Assembly: GCF_000003815.2 (NCBI RefSeq)
Contig: NC_049981.1
Location: forward strand, 26,489,670 to 26,553,669
Reading direction: 5' to 3'
Source of the DNA: Branchiostoma floridae
Taxonomy: Eukaryota; Chordata; Leptocardii; Amphioxiformes; Branchiostomatidae
DNA length: 64,000 nt
The notes under the pieces are model-generated. The model was not told where the DNA came from and did not search any database. It saw only the letters and a program-made list of their open reading frames with translations. Of this stretch, positions 55,901 to 59,078 are shown piece after piece. The translations under genes were made by a program, and so were the position numbers. How positions within the stretch are numbered: the stretch's first letter is position 1; every line of letters begins with the position of its first letter.

Positions 55901-57009
55901 TCCGAAAGCCTTGTTCATATATTAGCAAGTTGTTATATACATATGAGATTATAATAGAACTTTCAAGGGGTATCGTCGCATTTGCACATGTGTCATCTTT
56001 GTCTTCAGCATCCTGAAGAGCAACAAAGAAACATTTGATAAATCCAATCTTAAAAATAATATTTCATAAACTATTTCCCCCTTCTGAAGCACTCAGATTA
56101 CGTAATGCGTTATGAATGAATAAAATGCAGATATTCTGCAAAGAGTCAGATTGGAACATGTGTTCGAAATTAGGTATATTTTACAAATCCACGGAATACT
56201 TCCTTACAGGATCCTGTACACGGAGAACGACCACGACCGGCTCCAGGACATCGCCCCTCAGCTGACCATGGACGAGGTGCAGACCATCTCACACCAGATC
56301 TCATACGCGCTCAACTTCCTGCATGAGAACAATATACGCTTAAATGGAATCTCACTGGACAACATTCTGGTGGAAAGGGTACGAGCTACATTATGTCTTT
56401 CTCTCTTTTTTTCGTAACTTTATCATTCGTGATAATAGAATTTTGTAATAGATTGAATGTGAAATAATGACTGAGCTTGCACATATTTGGAGAAAGTCGT
56501 AATGTTGTATTTTTGGAACAAATGACATTATCATGGACTTATCTTATACCGAACGCTAATAAAAAAGCACAATCAAAATGTACCAAGTAGACGTTTTACT
56601 TGAACTGTCCATCGATTTTTTCTAACGCCTTGTTTATAGTTTGAATGATAATGCCACAATAAATTCATCGTGGCATTCTTCCCATCGGAAGGTCATCGTT
56701 GCTCTGTAGGAAAACGTCAAGTGGCCGACGCAGTTCCACGTGAACACAAACCAGGGTGACAATACGTGCAATTTCCAGATAGTAGTAACGATGTATTTCC
56801 GATACGGTTCTCCTGAATACCGACCACCCCGCGCACTGTGAAACAACTTCATAATTTCAAACTTTATTTGATCTCCGCAGAAACCCGAACTACGTGCCAT
56901 CATCTCGGACTTCTCCAACGCAGAAGAAATGAGTTCTTTCCGAATGTCAGACAACGACATCGCAAAGGATATCAAAGACTGGGAGGAAATCAGAAGCACT
57001 CTTGTATAG
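7801..57009 (+). CDS. Chimeric LGR-type GPCR: CUB/LDLa/SRCR/C-lectin/LDLa/LRR/7TM with C-terminal pseudokinase
   Basis: Overview of the multi-exon gene; individual exons follow. The 42 exons give about 2,090 residues, partial at the N-terminus. Four CUB-like units, twelve LDLa-like repeats, one SRCR, two lectin-like domains, an LRR cap, seven LRRs, seven transmembrane helices and a kinase-like tail occur in one continuous order. All exon junctions keep frame except the SRCR-lectin junction. LDLa+LRR+7TM is the layout of the snail receptor GRL101 and, with a single LDLa, of the relaxin receptors RXFP1/2. The predicted protein is a plasma-membrane receptor with a very large adhesive or ligand-binding ectodomain and a cytoplasmic pseudokinase. 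I infer G-protein coupling from the DRV motif. The ligand cannot be read from sequence. An in-frame TGA in the SRCR domain makes this copy possibly non-functional, allelic or mis-sequenced. Confidence 0.8.
7990..9538 (+). other. Intron
   Basis: No additional exon, RNA gene or recognisable mobile element is supported in this 1.5-kb intron. Short open frames have no domain similarity. Confidence 0.5.
9539..9759 (+). CDS. Exon: linker and first half of CUB-like domain 2
   Basis: The acceptor is tgctgcag and the donor aag|gtattt. The exon (phase 1 in, phase 0 out) continues in frame from CUB 1. A Ser/Pro-rich linker of about 20 residues is followed by a CUB-like strand pattern (ILSLWSIRS, then [11 protein letters not shown], then GYFK). 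It contains no cysteine at all, unlike a standard CUB first half. Confidence 0.7.
9760..14617 (+). other. Large intron (4.9 kb)
   Basis: No exon is supported. Near its 3' end lies the retrotransposon relic at 14144-14420. The rest is AT-rich sequence in which I see no clear repeat or RNA gene. Confidence 0.5.
14144..14420 (-). mobile_element. Second decayed RTE-like retrotransposon 3' end
   Basis: On the minus strand the sequence reads [11 protein letters not shown], then after a frameshift [15 protein letters not shown], a stop, and [13 protein letters not shown]. These match, in order, the GH-x-x-R, ED-x-x-REW-x-G and (L)V-x-RSSVV blocks at the C-terminus of RTE-class non-LTR elements. Stops and shifts show it is dead. 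It shares both orientation and region of the element with the relic at 7488-7760, as expected for 5'-truncated insertions. Confidence 0.6.
14618..14798 (+). CDS. Exon: second half of CUB-like domain 2
   Basis: The acceptor is gcactag and the donor is acag|gcaagt, a non-canonical GC donor inside an otherwise perfect consensus. Phase is 0 in and 1 out. It reads [17 protein letters not shown], then a turn, then [14 protein letters not shown], the VYDG core and last strands of a CUB domain. Together with exon 9539-9759 it makes a CUB fold without a single cysteine. Confidence 0.75.
14799..17287 (+). other. Intron with GC donor
   Basis: This intron starts with GC instead of GT and ends with ttgcag. 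No exon, RNA gene or clear mobile element is supported in its 2.5 kb. Confidence 0.5.
17288..17389 (+). CDS. Exon: first part of CUB domain 3
   Basis: A 102-nt exon (phase 1 in, phase 1 out) between cttgcag and gca|gtaagt. It reads [15 protein letters not shown] and continues [16 protein letters not shown]. The single cysteine is placed like Cys1 of a CUB domain, with the second cysteine at the start of the next exon. Confidence 0.7.
17390..19180 (+). other. Intron with a perfect hairpin
   Basis: No exon is supported. A perfect inverted repeat lies at 19014-19048 and is listed separately. Confidence 0.5.
19014..19048. repeat. Perfect inverted repeat, 16-bp arms, 3-nt spacer
   Basis: The arm ATTTGTGTAACATGTT is followed by GTT and then its exact reverse complement. 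It sits 132 bases upstream of the exon at 19181. It could form a hairpin in DNA or pre-mRNA. No function is evident. Confidence 0.9.
19181..19456 (+). CDS. Exon: main part of CUB domain 3
   Basis: The acceptor is tcgtttatag and the donor acgg|gtaaga, phase 1 in and 1 out. It starts S-F-F-C (Cys2), runs through [26 protein letters not shown] (Cys3 plus the FYDG core) and [11 protein letters not shown] (Cys4), and closes with [10 protein letters not shown]. The four-cysteine CUB pattern is complete when joined to the previous exon. Confidence 0.85.
19457..20400 (+). other. Intron
   Basis: Nothing recognisable is present in this 0.9-kb intron apart from short A-rich runs. Confidence 0.5.
20401..20525 (+). 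CDS. Exon: first part of CUB-like domain 4
   Basis: The exon begins after taccctccag and ends cag|gtacg, phase 1 in and 0 out. It reads [14 protein letters not shown], then [15 protein letters not shown], then FKYRLDIQ. Two cysteines about 20 residues apart followed by a Y-x-L-x-I strand suit the first half of a divergent CUB. Confidence 0.7.
20526..21266 (+). other. Intron
   Basis: No feature is supported in this 0.74-kb intron. Confidence 0.5.
21267..21374 (+). CDS. Exon: middle part of CUB-like domain 4
   Basis: A 108-nt, phase 0-0 exon between ttcctgtag and gag|gttggt. It reads [17 protein letters not shown] then [18 protein letters not shown]. The F-x-D-Y-x-D-x-F-Y-V-C order resembles the CUB strand that leads to the domain core. 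The three-exon split of this domain differs from CUB 2 and CUB 3. Confidence 0.65.
21595..21622. repeat. Inverted repeat, 12-bp arms, 4-nt spacer
   Basis: ATATATCGACAT is followed by ATAG and its exact reverse complement. It lies in the intron between exons 21267-21374 and 21745-21913. Confidence 0.85.
21745..21913 (+). CDS. Exon: last part of CUB-like domain 4
   Basis: The acceptor is ttttgtag and the donor aaa a|gtaagt, phase 0 in and 1 out. It reads [19 protein letters not shown], then [18 protein letters not shown] and FFFSYEVK. The pattern of a core strand, a cysteine, then a second cysteine before the final F-x-F-x-Y strand closes the CUB-like unit. Its phase 1 end fits the first LDLa exon. 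Confidence 0.75.
22010..22165. repeat. Imperfect palindromic dispersed repeat (copy 1)
   Basis: Two imperfect arms face each other. On the minus strand the left arm contains CCTGAAGAAGGTGCCAGGCG and on the plus strand the right arm contains CCTGAGGAAGGTGACAGAC. A central segment contains AGCAGCGACACCTATCTGC. The same central segment and GAGGAAGGTGACAGAC recur at 37224-37267, so this is a dispersed family. The class is not recognised. Confidence 0.6.
23500..24340. repeat. Dispersed AT-rich repeat with ATTTGCAT-like palindromes
   Basis: The phrases 'agatagct...', 'tttggaccccctatct' and paired ATGCAAAT/ATTTACAT segments at about 23705-23745 and 23828-23865 match the composition and order of the array at 31980-33080. 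A second, shorter similar segment starts near 24210. This appears to be an older, more diverged copy of the same family. Confidence 0.5.
25688..25795 (+). CDS. Exon: LDLa repeat 1
   Basis: A single phase 1-1 exon (108 nt) between tttcccag and aag|gtaat encodes one complete LDL-receptor class A module. Six cysteines occur in the order C-x6-C-x5-C-x6-C-x5-C-x8-C. The calcium cage [16 protein letters not shown] is intact (W, D, D, D, D, E positions present). LDLa modules are ligand-binding, Ca2+-stabilised extracellular units. Confidence 0.95.
25796..27172 (+). other. Intron
   Basis: No exon, RNA gene or clear repeat is supported in this 1.4-kb intron. Confidence 0.5.
27173..27283 (+). CDS. Exon: LDLa repeat 2
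   Basis: A phase 1-1 exon of 111 nt between attcccag and gag|gtacg. It reads [20 protein letters not shown] and ends [10 protein letters not shown], with six cysteines and an intact acidic Ca2+ site. Arg-Arg before the fourth cysteine replaces the usual W-x or R-V, which may alter ligand specificity. Confidence 0.95.
27575..27685 (+). CDS. Exon: LDLa repeat 3
   Basis: A phase 1-1 exon of 111 nt between attttccag and tcg|gtgagt. It reads [20 protein letters not shown] then [10 protein letters not shown], a full six-cysteine LDLa with a complete acidic cluster. Confidence 0.95.
27686..30179 (+). other. Intron with a GAT trinucleotide repeat
   Basis: No exon is supported. A GAT/ATG-rich simple repeat lies at 28611-28725. 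Other open frames are AT-rich and have no domain similarity. Confidence 0.5.
28611..28725. repeat. (GAT)n simple repeat
   Basis: An interrupted GAT/GAC trinucleotide repeat of about 115 bases. It creates a poly-Met open frame on the plus strand that I regard as artefactual. Confidence 0.95.
30180..30290 (+). CDS. Exon: LDLa repeat 4
   Basis: A phase 1-1 exon of 111 nt between cctcggcag and ggg|gtgag. It reads [20 protein letters not shown] then [10 protein letters not shown], a full six-cysteine LDLa with an intact Ca2+ cage. The [11 protein letters not shown] stretch is close to repeat 1 ([11 protein letters not shown]), suggesting duplication. Confidence 0.95.
31924..31973. repeat. (GT)n microsatellite
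   Basis: About 50 bases of GT dinucleotides with a few substitutions, directly before the palindrome array. Confidence 0.95.
31980..33080. repeat. Tandem array of about 230-bp units carrying octamer palindromes
   Basis: The segment repeats phrases such as TTTTTGGTATGT, CATTCCATGA, CATATGTAGC and AATTATGCAAAT/ATTTGCATAATT at about 230-bp spacing. Each unit has two short palindromes with the octamer ATGCAAAT facing ATTTGCAT across about 10 nt. The palindromes begin near 32331, 32459, 32559, 32690 and 32799, with a degenerate one near 33030. ATTTGCAT is the classical POU/Oct octamer. Whether that matters here is unknown. A diverged relative lies at 23500-24340. Confidence 0.75.
36388..36498 (+). 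CDS. Exon: LDLa repeat 5
   Basis: A phase 1-1 exon of 111 nt between ttgtacag and aag|gtatt. It reads [20 protein letters not shown] then [10 protein letters not shown]. All six cysteines and the acidic Ca2+ ligands are present. Confidence 0.95.
36835..36852 (+). CDS. Candidate 18-nt microexon
   Basis: A strong pyrimidine tract (gttttccttctttttccag) and a good donor (g|gtatgt) bound 18 nt that is exactly phase 1-1, encoding the codon parts around EELRTF between LDLa 5 and LDLa 6. Including or skipping it keeps the frame, so it is probably alternatively spliced. Transcript evidence is absent here, so it remains a prediction. Confidence 0.5.
37051..37158 (+). CDS. Exon: LDLa repeat 6
   Basis: A phase 1-1 exon of 108 nt between tctttccacag and gag|gttag. 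It reads [19 protein letters not shown] then [10 protein letters not shown]. Six cysteines and the Ca2+ site are complete, with Tyr in place of the usual Asn. Confidence 0.95.
37224..37290. repeat. Dispersed repeat (copy 2 of the 22010-22165 family)
   Basis: AGCGACACCTAGCTGCGGC is followed by GAGGAAGGTGACAGACCTTC and a short inverted CACCGAACCGTCGGTG motif. It shares the first two blocks with the repeat at 22010-22165. Family class not recognised. Confidence 0.55.
37638..37785 (+). CDS. Exon: SRCR domain, first half
   Basis: The acceptor is ttcctgcag and the donor ga|gtgagt, phase 1 in and 2 out. It reads [20 protein letters not shown], then [20 protein letters not shown] and QLGVE. This is the canonical start of a scavenger-receptor cysteine-rich domain (RLVGG, EGRVEV, WGTICD, WD, A-x-VVCRQLG). 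Group A type, because the domain is split over two exons and has six cysteines in total. Confidence 0.95.
38273..38455 (+). CDS. Exon: SRCR domain, second half, with an in-frame TGA
   Basis: The acceptor is caccccaacag and the donor tacga|gtaag, phase 2 in and 2 out. The frame gives KARRAAFF, then TGA at 38307-38309, then [26 protein letters not shown] and [11 protein letters not shown]. The stop falls exactly on the conserved glycine of the FG-x-G-x-GPI motif, where GGA would be expected from a single base change. All other SRCR hallmarks are intact. The phase 2 end does not match the next exon's phase 1 start. Confidence 0.9.
38510..38609. other. Assembly gap (100 N)
   Basis: A run of exactly 100 N, usually a placeholder of unknown size. 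It lies in the intron where the reading phase breaks and may hide an exon. Confidence 1.
39008..39159 (+). CDS. Exon: C-type lectin-like domain 1, part 1
   Basis: The acceptor is acccttcgcag and the donor aag|gtaatc, phase 1 in and 0 out. It reads [17 protein letters not shown], then [14 protein letters not shown] and SDLASIRS. This is the long-form CTLD start (C-x-x-G-F/W, C-F/Y, W-x-x-A-x-x-x-C, G-x-x-LA-x-I). Confidence 0.9.
39842..39972 (+). CDS. Exon: C-type lectin-like domain 1, part 2
   Basis: Phase 0 in, phase 2 out, between ttttgccca-g and aag|gtgtg. It reads [13 protein letters not shown] then [20 protein letters not shown]. The IGL and W-x-DGS strands are CTLD hallmarks. Confidence 0.9.
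40333..40505 (+). CDS. Exon: C-type lectin-like domain 1, part 3
   Basis: Phase 2 in, phase 1 out, between ggtccccag and a|gtaag. It reads [20 protein letters not shown], then [18 protein letters not shown]. The final two cysteine pairs are in place. The sugar-binding EPN/QPD motif is not present (EPE at that point) and WND is WEN, so classical Ca2+-dependent sugar binding is uncertain. Confidence 0.9.
40906..40953 (+). CDS. Candidate 48-nt exon between the lectin domains
   Basis: The acceptor gttcattctattattcag and the donor a|gtgagt bound a phase 1-1 segment of 48 nt reading [15 protein letters not shown]. It can be included or skipped without changing frame. No domain is recognised; it may be a linker. 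Confidence 0.45.
41397..41537 (+). CDS. Exon: C-type lectin-like domain 2, part 1
   Basis: Phase 1-1, between tcgcccccag and gtg|gtgagt. It reads [16 protein letters not shown] then [17 protein letters not shown]. It keeps the CTLD start (C-x-x-G-W, C-Y, A-x-x-x-C, G-x-x-VA-x-V). Confidence 0.85.
41960..42184 (+). CDS. Exon: C-type lectin-like domain 2, part 2 (degenerate)
   Basis: Phase 1-1, between gctccaaccag and cag|gtcacc (a weak donor). It reads [14 protein letters not shown], then [12 protein letters not shown], then [18 protein letters not shown]. Cysteine spacing fits the second half of a CTLD, but the WIGL strand and the WND motif are not recognisable, so this domain is divergent and probably not a sugar binder. 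Confidence 0.75.
42574..42693 (+). CDS. Exon: LDLa repeat 7
   Basis: A phase 1-1 exon between caccctacag and gtg|gtgag. It reads [20 protein letters not shown] then [10 protein letters not shown]. All six cysteines and the acidic Ca2+ site are intact. Confidence 0.95.
43104..43211 (+). CDS. Exon: degenerate LDLa repeat 8
   Basis: A phase 1-1 exon between cttttttcaag and gca|gtaag. It reads [16 protein letters not shown] then [10 protein letters not shown]. The first and third cysteines of the LDLa pattern are missing, leaving two disulphides at most, while the C-terminal Ca2+-binding half remains. Confidence 0.8.
43212..44309 (+). other. Intron
   Basis: A 143-codon open frame at 43466-43897 lies here but lacks splice sites in a fitting phase and any recognisable domain. 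I treat it as chance. Nothing else is supported. Confidence 0.5.
44310..44426 (+). CDS. Exon: LDLa repeat 9
   Basis: A phase 1-1 exon between gcggatacag and gcc|gtaag. It reads [20 protein letters not shown] then [10 protein letters not shown]. Six cysteines and the Ca2+ cage are present. Confidence 0.95.
44707..45180. other. Assembly gap (474 N)
   Basis: 474 consecutive N between LDLa exons 9 and 10. Both neighbours are phase 1, so another phase 1-1 LDLa exon could be hidden here without breaking the frame. Confidence 1.
45295..45444 (+). CDS. Exon: degenerate LDLa-like repeat 10
   Basis: A phase 1-1 exon (150 nt) between atcttcctag and gtg|gtaag. It reads [17 protein letters not shown] and ends [12 protein letters not shown]. 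Six cysteines are spaced roughly as in LDLa, but the D-x-SDE calcium motif is lost and the loop before the fifth cysteine is longer. Confidence 0.75.
45445..46964 (+). other. Intron
   Basis: No exon, RNA gene or clear repeat is supported in this 1.5-kb intron. Confidence 0.5.
46965..47078 (+). CDS. Exon: LDLa repeat 11
   Basis: A phase 1-1 exon between ttgcgcag and gcg|gtatg. It reads [19 protein letters not shown] then [10 protein letters not shown]. Six cysteines are present. The SDE is replaced by GEDE, keeping the two acidic residues. Confidence 0.9.
47391..47513 (+). CDS. Exon: LDLa repeat 12
   Basis: A phase 1-1 exon between actgttgcag and acg|gtacg. It reads [20 protein letters not shown] then [11 protein letters not shown]. 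Six cysteines are retained and the Ca2+ site is altered. It is the last module before the LRR cap, as in GRL101-type receptors. Confidence 0.9.
47548..47790. repeat. Degenerate ATCATTG-rich repeat
   Basis: Short phrases like GATCATTGA, ATCATTGAG and GACCATTGA recur about a dozen times at irregular 10-25 base spacing. A similar, shorter patch lies at 50614-50705 in another intron of the same gene. Confidence 0.5.
48386..48450. repeat. Perfect 31-bp-arm inverted repeat with 3-nt spacer
   Basis: The arm runs 48386-48416, the spacer TAA 48417-48419, and the exact reverse complement 48420-48450. It lies in the intron between LDLa 12 and the LRR cap, 166 bases before the next exon. Perfect identity of the arms implies recent origin, active repair, or an artefact of cloning or assembly. 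Confidence 0.95.
48617..48719 (+). CDS. Exon: LRR N-terminal cap (LRRNT)
   Basis: Phase 1 in, phase 2 out, between cacacctgtag and act|gtaag. It reads [20 protein letters not shown] then [14 protein letters not shown]. The CP-x3-C-x-C-x6-C cap matches the LRRNT that follows LDLa in relaxin-type receptors, and the module switches from phase 1 to phase 2 here. Confidence 0.95.
48929..48997 (+). CDS. Exon: LRR 1
   Basis: A phase 2-2 exon of 69 nt (23 residues) reading [19 protein letters not shown] then LGKL. It follows the LxxLxLxxNxI LRR pattern with N and F positions, three nt shorter than the other LRR exons. Confidence 0.9.
49400..49471 (+). CDS. Exon: LRR 2
   Basis: A phase 2-2 exon of exactly 72 nt. 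It reads [20 protein letters not shown] then VYEL, a typical 24-residue LRR. Confidence 0.95.
49968..50039 (+). CDS. Exon: LRR 3
   Basis: A phase 2-2 exon of 72 nt. It reads [20 protein letters not shown] then LTKL, a typical 24-residue LRR. Confidence 0.95.
50227..50298 (+). CDS. Exon: LRR 4
   Basis: A phase 2-2 exon of 72 nt. It reads [20 protein letters not shown] then IKSL. The YLDGNPL motif is common in LGR receptors. Confidence 0.95.
50299..51115 (+). other. Intron
   Basis: No exon is supported. A patch of CATTTGA/CCATTGG-like phrases at 50614-50705 resembles the repeat at 47548-47790. Confidence 0.5.
51116..51187 (+). CDS. Exon: LRR 5
   Basis: A phase 2-2 exon of 72 nt. It reads [20 protein letters not shown] then LKEL. 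The N-x-L position is altered (SMNIQ). Confidence 0.95.
51794..51865 (+). CDS. Exon: LRR 6
   Basis: A phase 2-2 exon of 72 nt. It reads [20 protein letters not shown] then LHTL, a typical LRR. Confidence 0.95.
52462..52533 (+). CDS. Exon: LRR 7
   Basis: A phase 2-2 exon of 72 nt. It reads [20 protein letters not shown] then LQEL. It joins directly in phase to the 7TM exon; no separate C-terminal LRR cap exon is seen. Confidence 0.95.
52534..53511 (+). other. Intron before the 7TM exon
   Basis: No exon is supported. An open frame at 52568-52861 has no domain similarity and no fitting splice sites. Confidence 0.5.
53512..54575 (+). CDS. Exon: complete 7TM (rhodopsin family, LGR type C) domain
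   Basis: I place the start at 53512 after gttacatgaag, because only then does the phase 2 LRR end continue as [11 protein letters not shown] and VPVCLP, the CC hinge of relaxin-type receptors. A cysteine-rich hinge ([10 protein letters not shown]) precedes TM1 (GNAFVIIW). TM2 has [11 protein letters not shown]3 has SLCQF (disulphide cysteine) and IDRV at 53918-53929 as the DRY motif. TM4 has W. The second extracellular loop has the matching Cys (GVCLPI). TM6 has VPDLFTW in place of CWxP. TM7 has [12 protein letters not shown] with NPxxY at 54416-54430. The donor is aaag|gtaggt (phase 1). Readthrough would give 33 more residues to a stop ending at 54676. Confidence 0.95.
54576..54676 (+). other. 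Possible alternative short receptor tail by intron retention
   Basis: If the donor at 54576 is not used, the frame continues with [16 protein letters not shown] and ends at TAA (54674-54676). That product would be a conventional GPCR without the kinase-like tail. Only the open frame supports this. Confidence 0.3.
54874..55082 (+). CDS. Exon: cytoplasmic juxtamembrane region, entry to kinase-like domain
   Basis: The acceptor is ctgttacag and the donor gag|gtcatt, phase 1 in and 0 out. It reads [19 protein letters not shown], then [20 protein letters not shown] and [13 protein letters not shown]. The GC-rich, fully open exon ends just before an alphaC-like helix, so it should cover the beta1-beta3 region of a kinase N-lobe. 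I cannot see a VAIK lysine or a clean glycine loop. Readthrough of the weak donor would terminate at 55157. Confidence 0.75.
55530..55657 (+). CDS. Exon: kinase-like N-lobe (alphaC and beta4)
   Basis: Phase 0 in, phase 2 out, between ttgtatcag and atg|gtaaa. It reads [20 protein letters not shown] then [12 protein letters not shown] (codon 55560-55562) in [10 protein letters not shown] is placed like the alphaC glutamate, and HPNIV is the standard kinase beta4 approach. Protein-kinase fold membership is well supported by this order. Confidence 0.85.
56210..56378 (+). CDS. Exon: kinase-like C-lobe (alphaD, alphaE, catalytic loop)
   Basis: Phase 2 in, phase 0 out, between tccttacag and agg|gtacg. 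It reads [15 protein letters not shown], then [19 protein letters not shown] and LDNILV. The alphaE helix and the catalytic loop NIL-V are typical of kinases, but HRD is LNG (56340-56348) and the following catalytic lysine is serine; the loop asparagine of DN is kept. This suggests loss of phosphotransfer. Confidence 0.85.
56881..57009 (+). CDS. Terminal exon: DFG region and early end of kinase-like domain
   Basis: Phase 0 in; acceptor atctccgcag; stop TAG at 57007-57009. It reads [20 protein letters not shown] then [17 protein letters not shown] is DFS (56908-56916). Only about 15 residues separate it from D-x-AKDIKDW, which resembles the alphaF region, so the activation segment with APE and helices G-I are absent. 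The domain is about 140 residues from alphaC on, roughly half of a complete kinase. Pseudokinase or relic. Confidence 0.85.
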   Translation, partial: KPELRAIISDFSNAEEMSSFRMSDNDIAKDIKDWEEIRSTLV

Positions 57010-57403
57010 ATCACTTCAGTTTTGTGTATAGATCCTTCCACAAAATTCACTTCTTATACACAATTTGAACAATGTGCTGTCTATAAACATAAATCGATAG
57101 ACCTAGATTTTGGCGCCATGGCGCGTACTATGTGGTTAATACTGTAAAGTGAATGTACGTTCCATGCATTGCAGCCAACCAATGGCTTGGCTGCCTTCTA
57201 AAACGAATCTTAGTTCCAGAGGATACTGCTACTGATTACGTTCGAATGATAACCGGCTTTACATGTATTTATATGTGCCTGGACGCTCGCACAAATTCAA
57301 TAGATTTCTAAACATCCAAAGAACACGCACCACGTGGTGGAACCATTTTTTTCTTCTTAAAAGCTGTGGTCCAAGAAATTGTTCTTAGATGATGTCGGCT
57401 GCT

Positions 57404-57534
57404 ACCTGATTTATTCTATAGAGACAATATTCTATTTGAGAAAATATTCACACCGACTTTAGATGACACTACCTGATTTATTCTATAGAGACAATATTCT
57501 ATTTGAGAAAATATTCACACCGACTTTGAATGAC
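57404..57534. repeat. 67-bp tandem duplication
   Basis: The segment starting ACCTGATTTATTCTATAGAG at 57404 is repeated almost exactly from 57471 with only a few differences near the end. It lies in the presumed 3' UTR. Confidence 0.9.
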
Positions 57535-57916
57535 AAAGATAGGTGTCCAGTCATCGTGAGACAATGACCTTGCCTCCACACAATCAGATTCTATATGCTG
57601 GAGACGACCATAGATATTGCGCTTCTTGTAACTCTACATAGCCGCATGCTGCTCCTTAGCTTGTGGAAGTGGTGCGACCGTTTGTACAGCATGTAAATGT
57701 GTCATGATGATATTCATTGTACCGTCTGTACAGTTTTAAGTGCCTCCTGCTATAAATCAAAAGCTATCGTAAAGTGTTCTATGTAGGCAGTTCGCACCGT
57801 ACTTACTAACGTCCACGCATTGGAATTGTAAATAAGTCTGCTCACCTCCAAAAGAGATTTAACTATTCACCGCACTCAGGCTTCCAACGTTGTAAATAGC
57901 TGTAGATCTACCTTGT

Positions 57917-57922
57917 ATTAAA
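57917..57922 (+). promoter_or_regulatory. Candidate poly(A) signal (ATTAAA)
   Basis: The common variant ATTAAA is followed about 15 bases later by a GT-rich segment. It is the best candidate between the receptor stop and the convergent gene; a canonical AATAAA occurs only at 58719. Confidence 0.4.
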
Positions 57923-57945
57923 GAAAGCTGTTACTTTGATACTGT

Positions 57946-58774
57946 TGTGCTGTTATATCATTGAGGATTCATTTACAAGTAGAGTAGTGCATCGTGTAGC
58001 GTCCGTGGTGTACTTAGAGCTTTCTCGGTGTTAAAGGGACAAGACAAAAAAGTTTACAACATTGTAAAATACGTGCATGGCGCTTGGCGTGTCACAGAGA
58101 TCCAACTGTTTTTGAGACAGAACGATTCTTGCGGTGCCCTTTTACAGAAAAAATAATTTCTCAAATTCTCCTCAGGAACAAACTTCTGTGTAAGTTTACC
58201 CTTCAGTCTGTAAGTATATTCTGTTTATAGTGTCACAGCACTACAATACTGTTACTGGATCAATGAATTTCATCCACATGTATCGCATGGATCCAATAGT
58301 GTTGGTATTCACACAAGCGCCAATGGCCTGAATTTATTGTCATAATATTTCAAGAATCATATGCCCACTATAATTATAACTTTAAAATTCATAGCTCTTG
58401 ATCTCCATCCAATCATGAATAAGACAAATTCGGTCGCATATTACTGTAGAATTCTAAAGCTGTGACAGAGCTGCCAAGGACATATGACTGCATTTGTCTT
58501 AACAAAACAGCTGCATTCTGCACAACACGTACATCCAAAGAATGCCCTCATGGCGAGATCGTATGTATGACATCAAGGGTCTAAGGCTGCCTTTTTCATA
58601 ACAGAATAACGTTCTCCATTTTGCAGAACGTATATAAGGCAATATCCCAAAAAAATCCATCGTTTGAGATCATAAGACGATCGTACGACGTATGTGACCG
58701 GGCCCTGATAGTGAGACTCAATAAAATAGTTTAGTAACGGGGTGTGAACGATGCGCCAGCTTGCTGCACCGATA
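57946..58774. other. Convergent intergenic region and 3' UTR of the minus-strand gene
   Basis: Between the two convergent genes. On the minus strand an AATAAA (plus-strand TTTATT at 58333-58338) lies about 440 bases past the minus gene's stop and is a reasonable poly(A) signal. No other feature is seen. Confidence 0.4.
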
Positions 58775-58935
58775 CTAGTCATGGTTATGACACTGGCAGG
58801 GAAGGTCCGTGCCCTGACACATGGGAGGGTCCAGCCAGCATTTGCAGTAGGAGCCGGGACCACAGTCTGTCAGCATCACCGTCTGGTCTGGGCCTGACAC
58901 GGCGGGGTCGGGCAGGTCCACGGGAACACCGGAAT
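58775..58935 (-). CDS. Minus gene, last exon (cysteine-rich C-terminus)
   Basis: Minus-strand acceptor cttggcag, phase 1 in, stop TAG at 58775-58777. It reads SGVPVDLPDPAVSGPDQTVM, then DCGPGSYCKCWLDPPMC and CQCHNHD. Six cysteines are packed into the last 30 residues, suggesting an extracellular, disulphide-bonded tail. No family recognised. Confidence 0.7.
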
Positions 58936-59035
58936 CTGCCAAGATAGATGTTATATTAAAAGTGAAGTATACTAGCTTACAATGCCATTCACTGACATTT
59001 TCTAACAGTGGTTAAAGACAACCACCTATCTCTTA

Positions 59036-59078
<43 letters not shown>

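Larger units (their letters stand above)
57010..57945 (+). other. Probable 3' UTR of the receptor gene
   Basis: Non-coding sequence after the stop. It contains a 67-bp tandem duplication at 57404-57534 and ends with ATTAAA at 57917-57922, followed by a GT-rich stretch (actgttgtgctgtt) that would serve as the cleavage downstream element. Confidence 0.45.
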
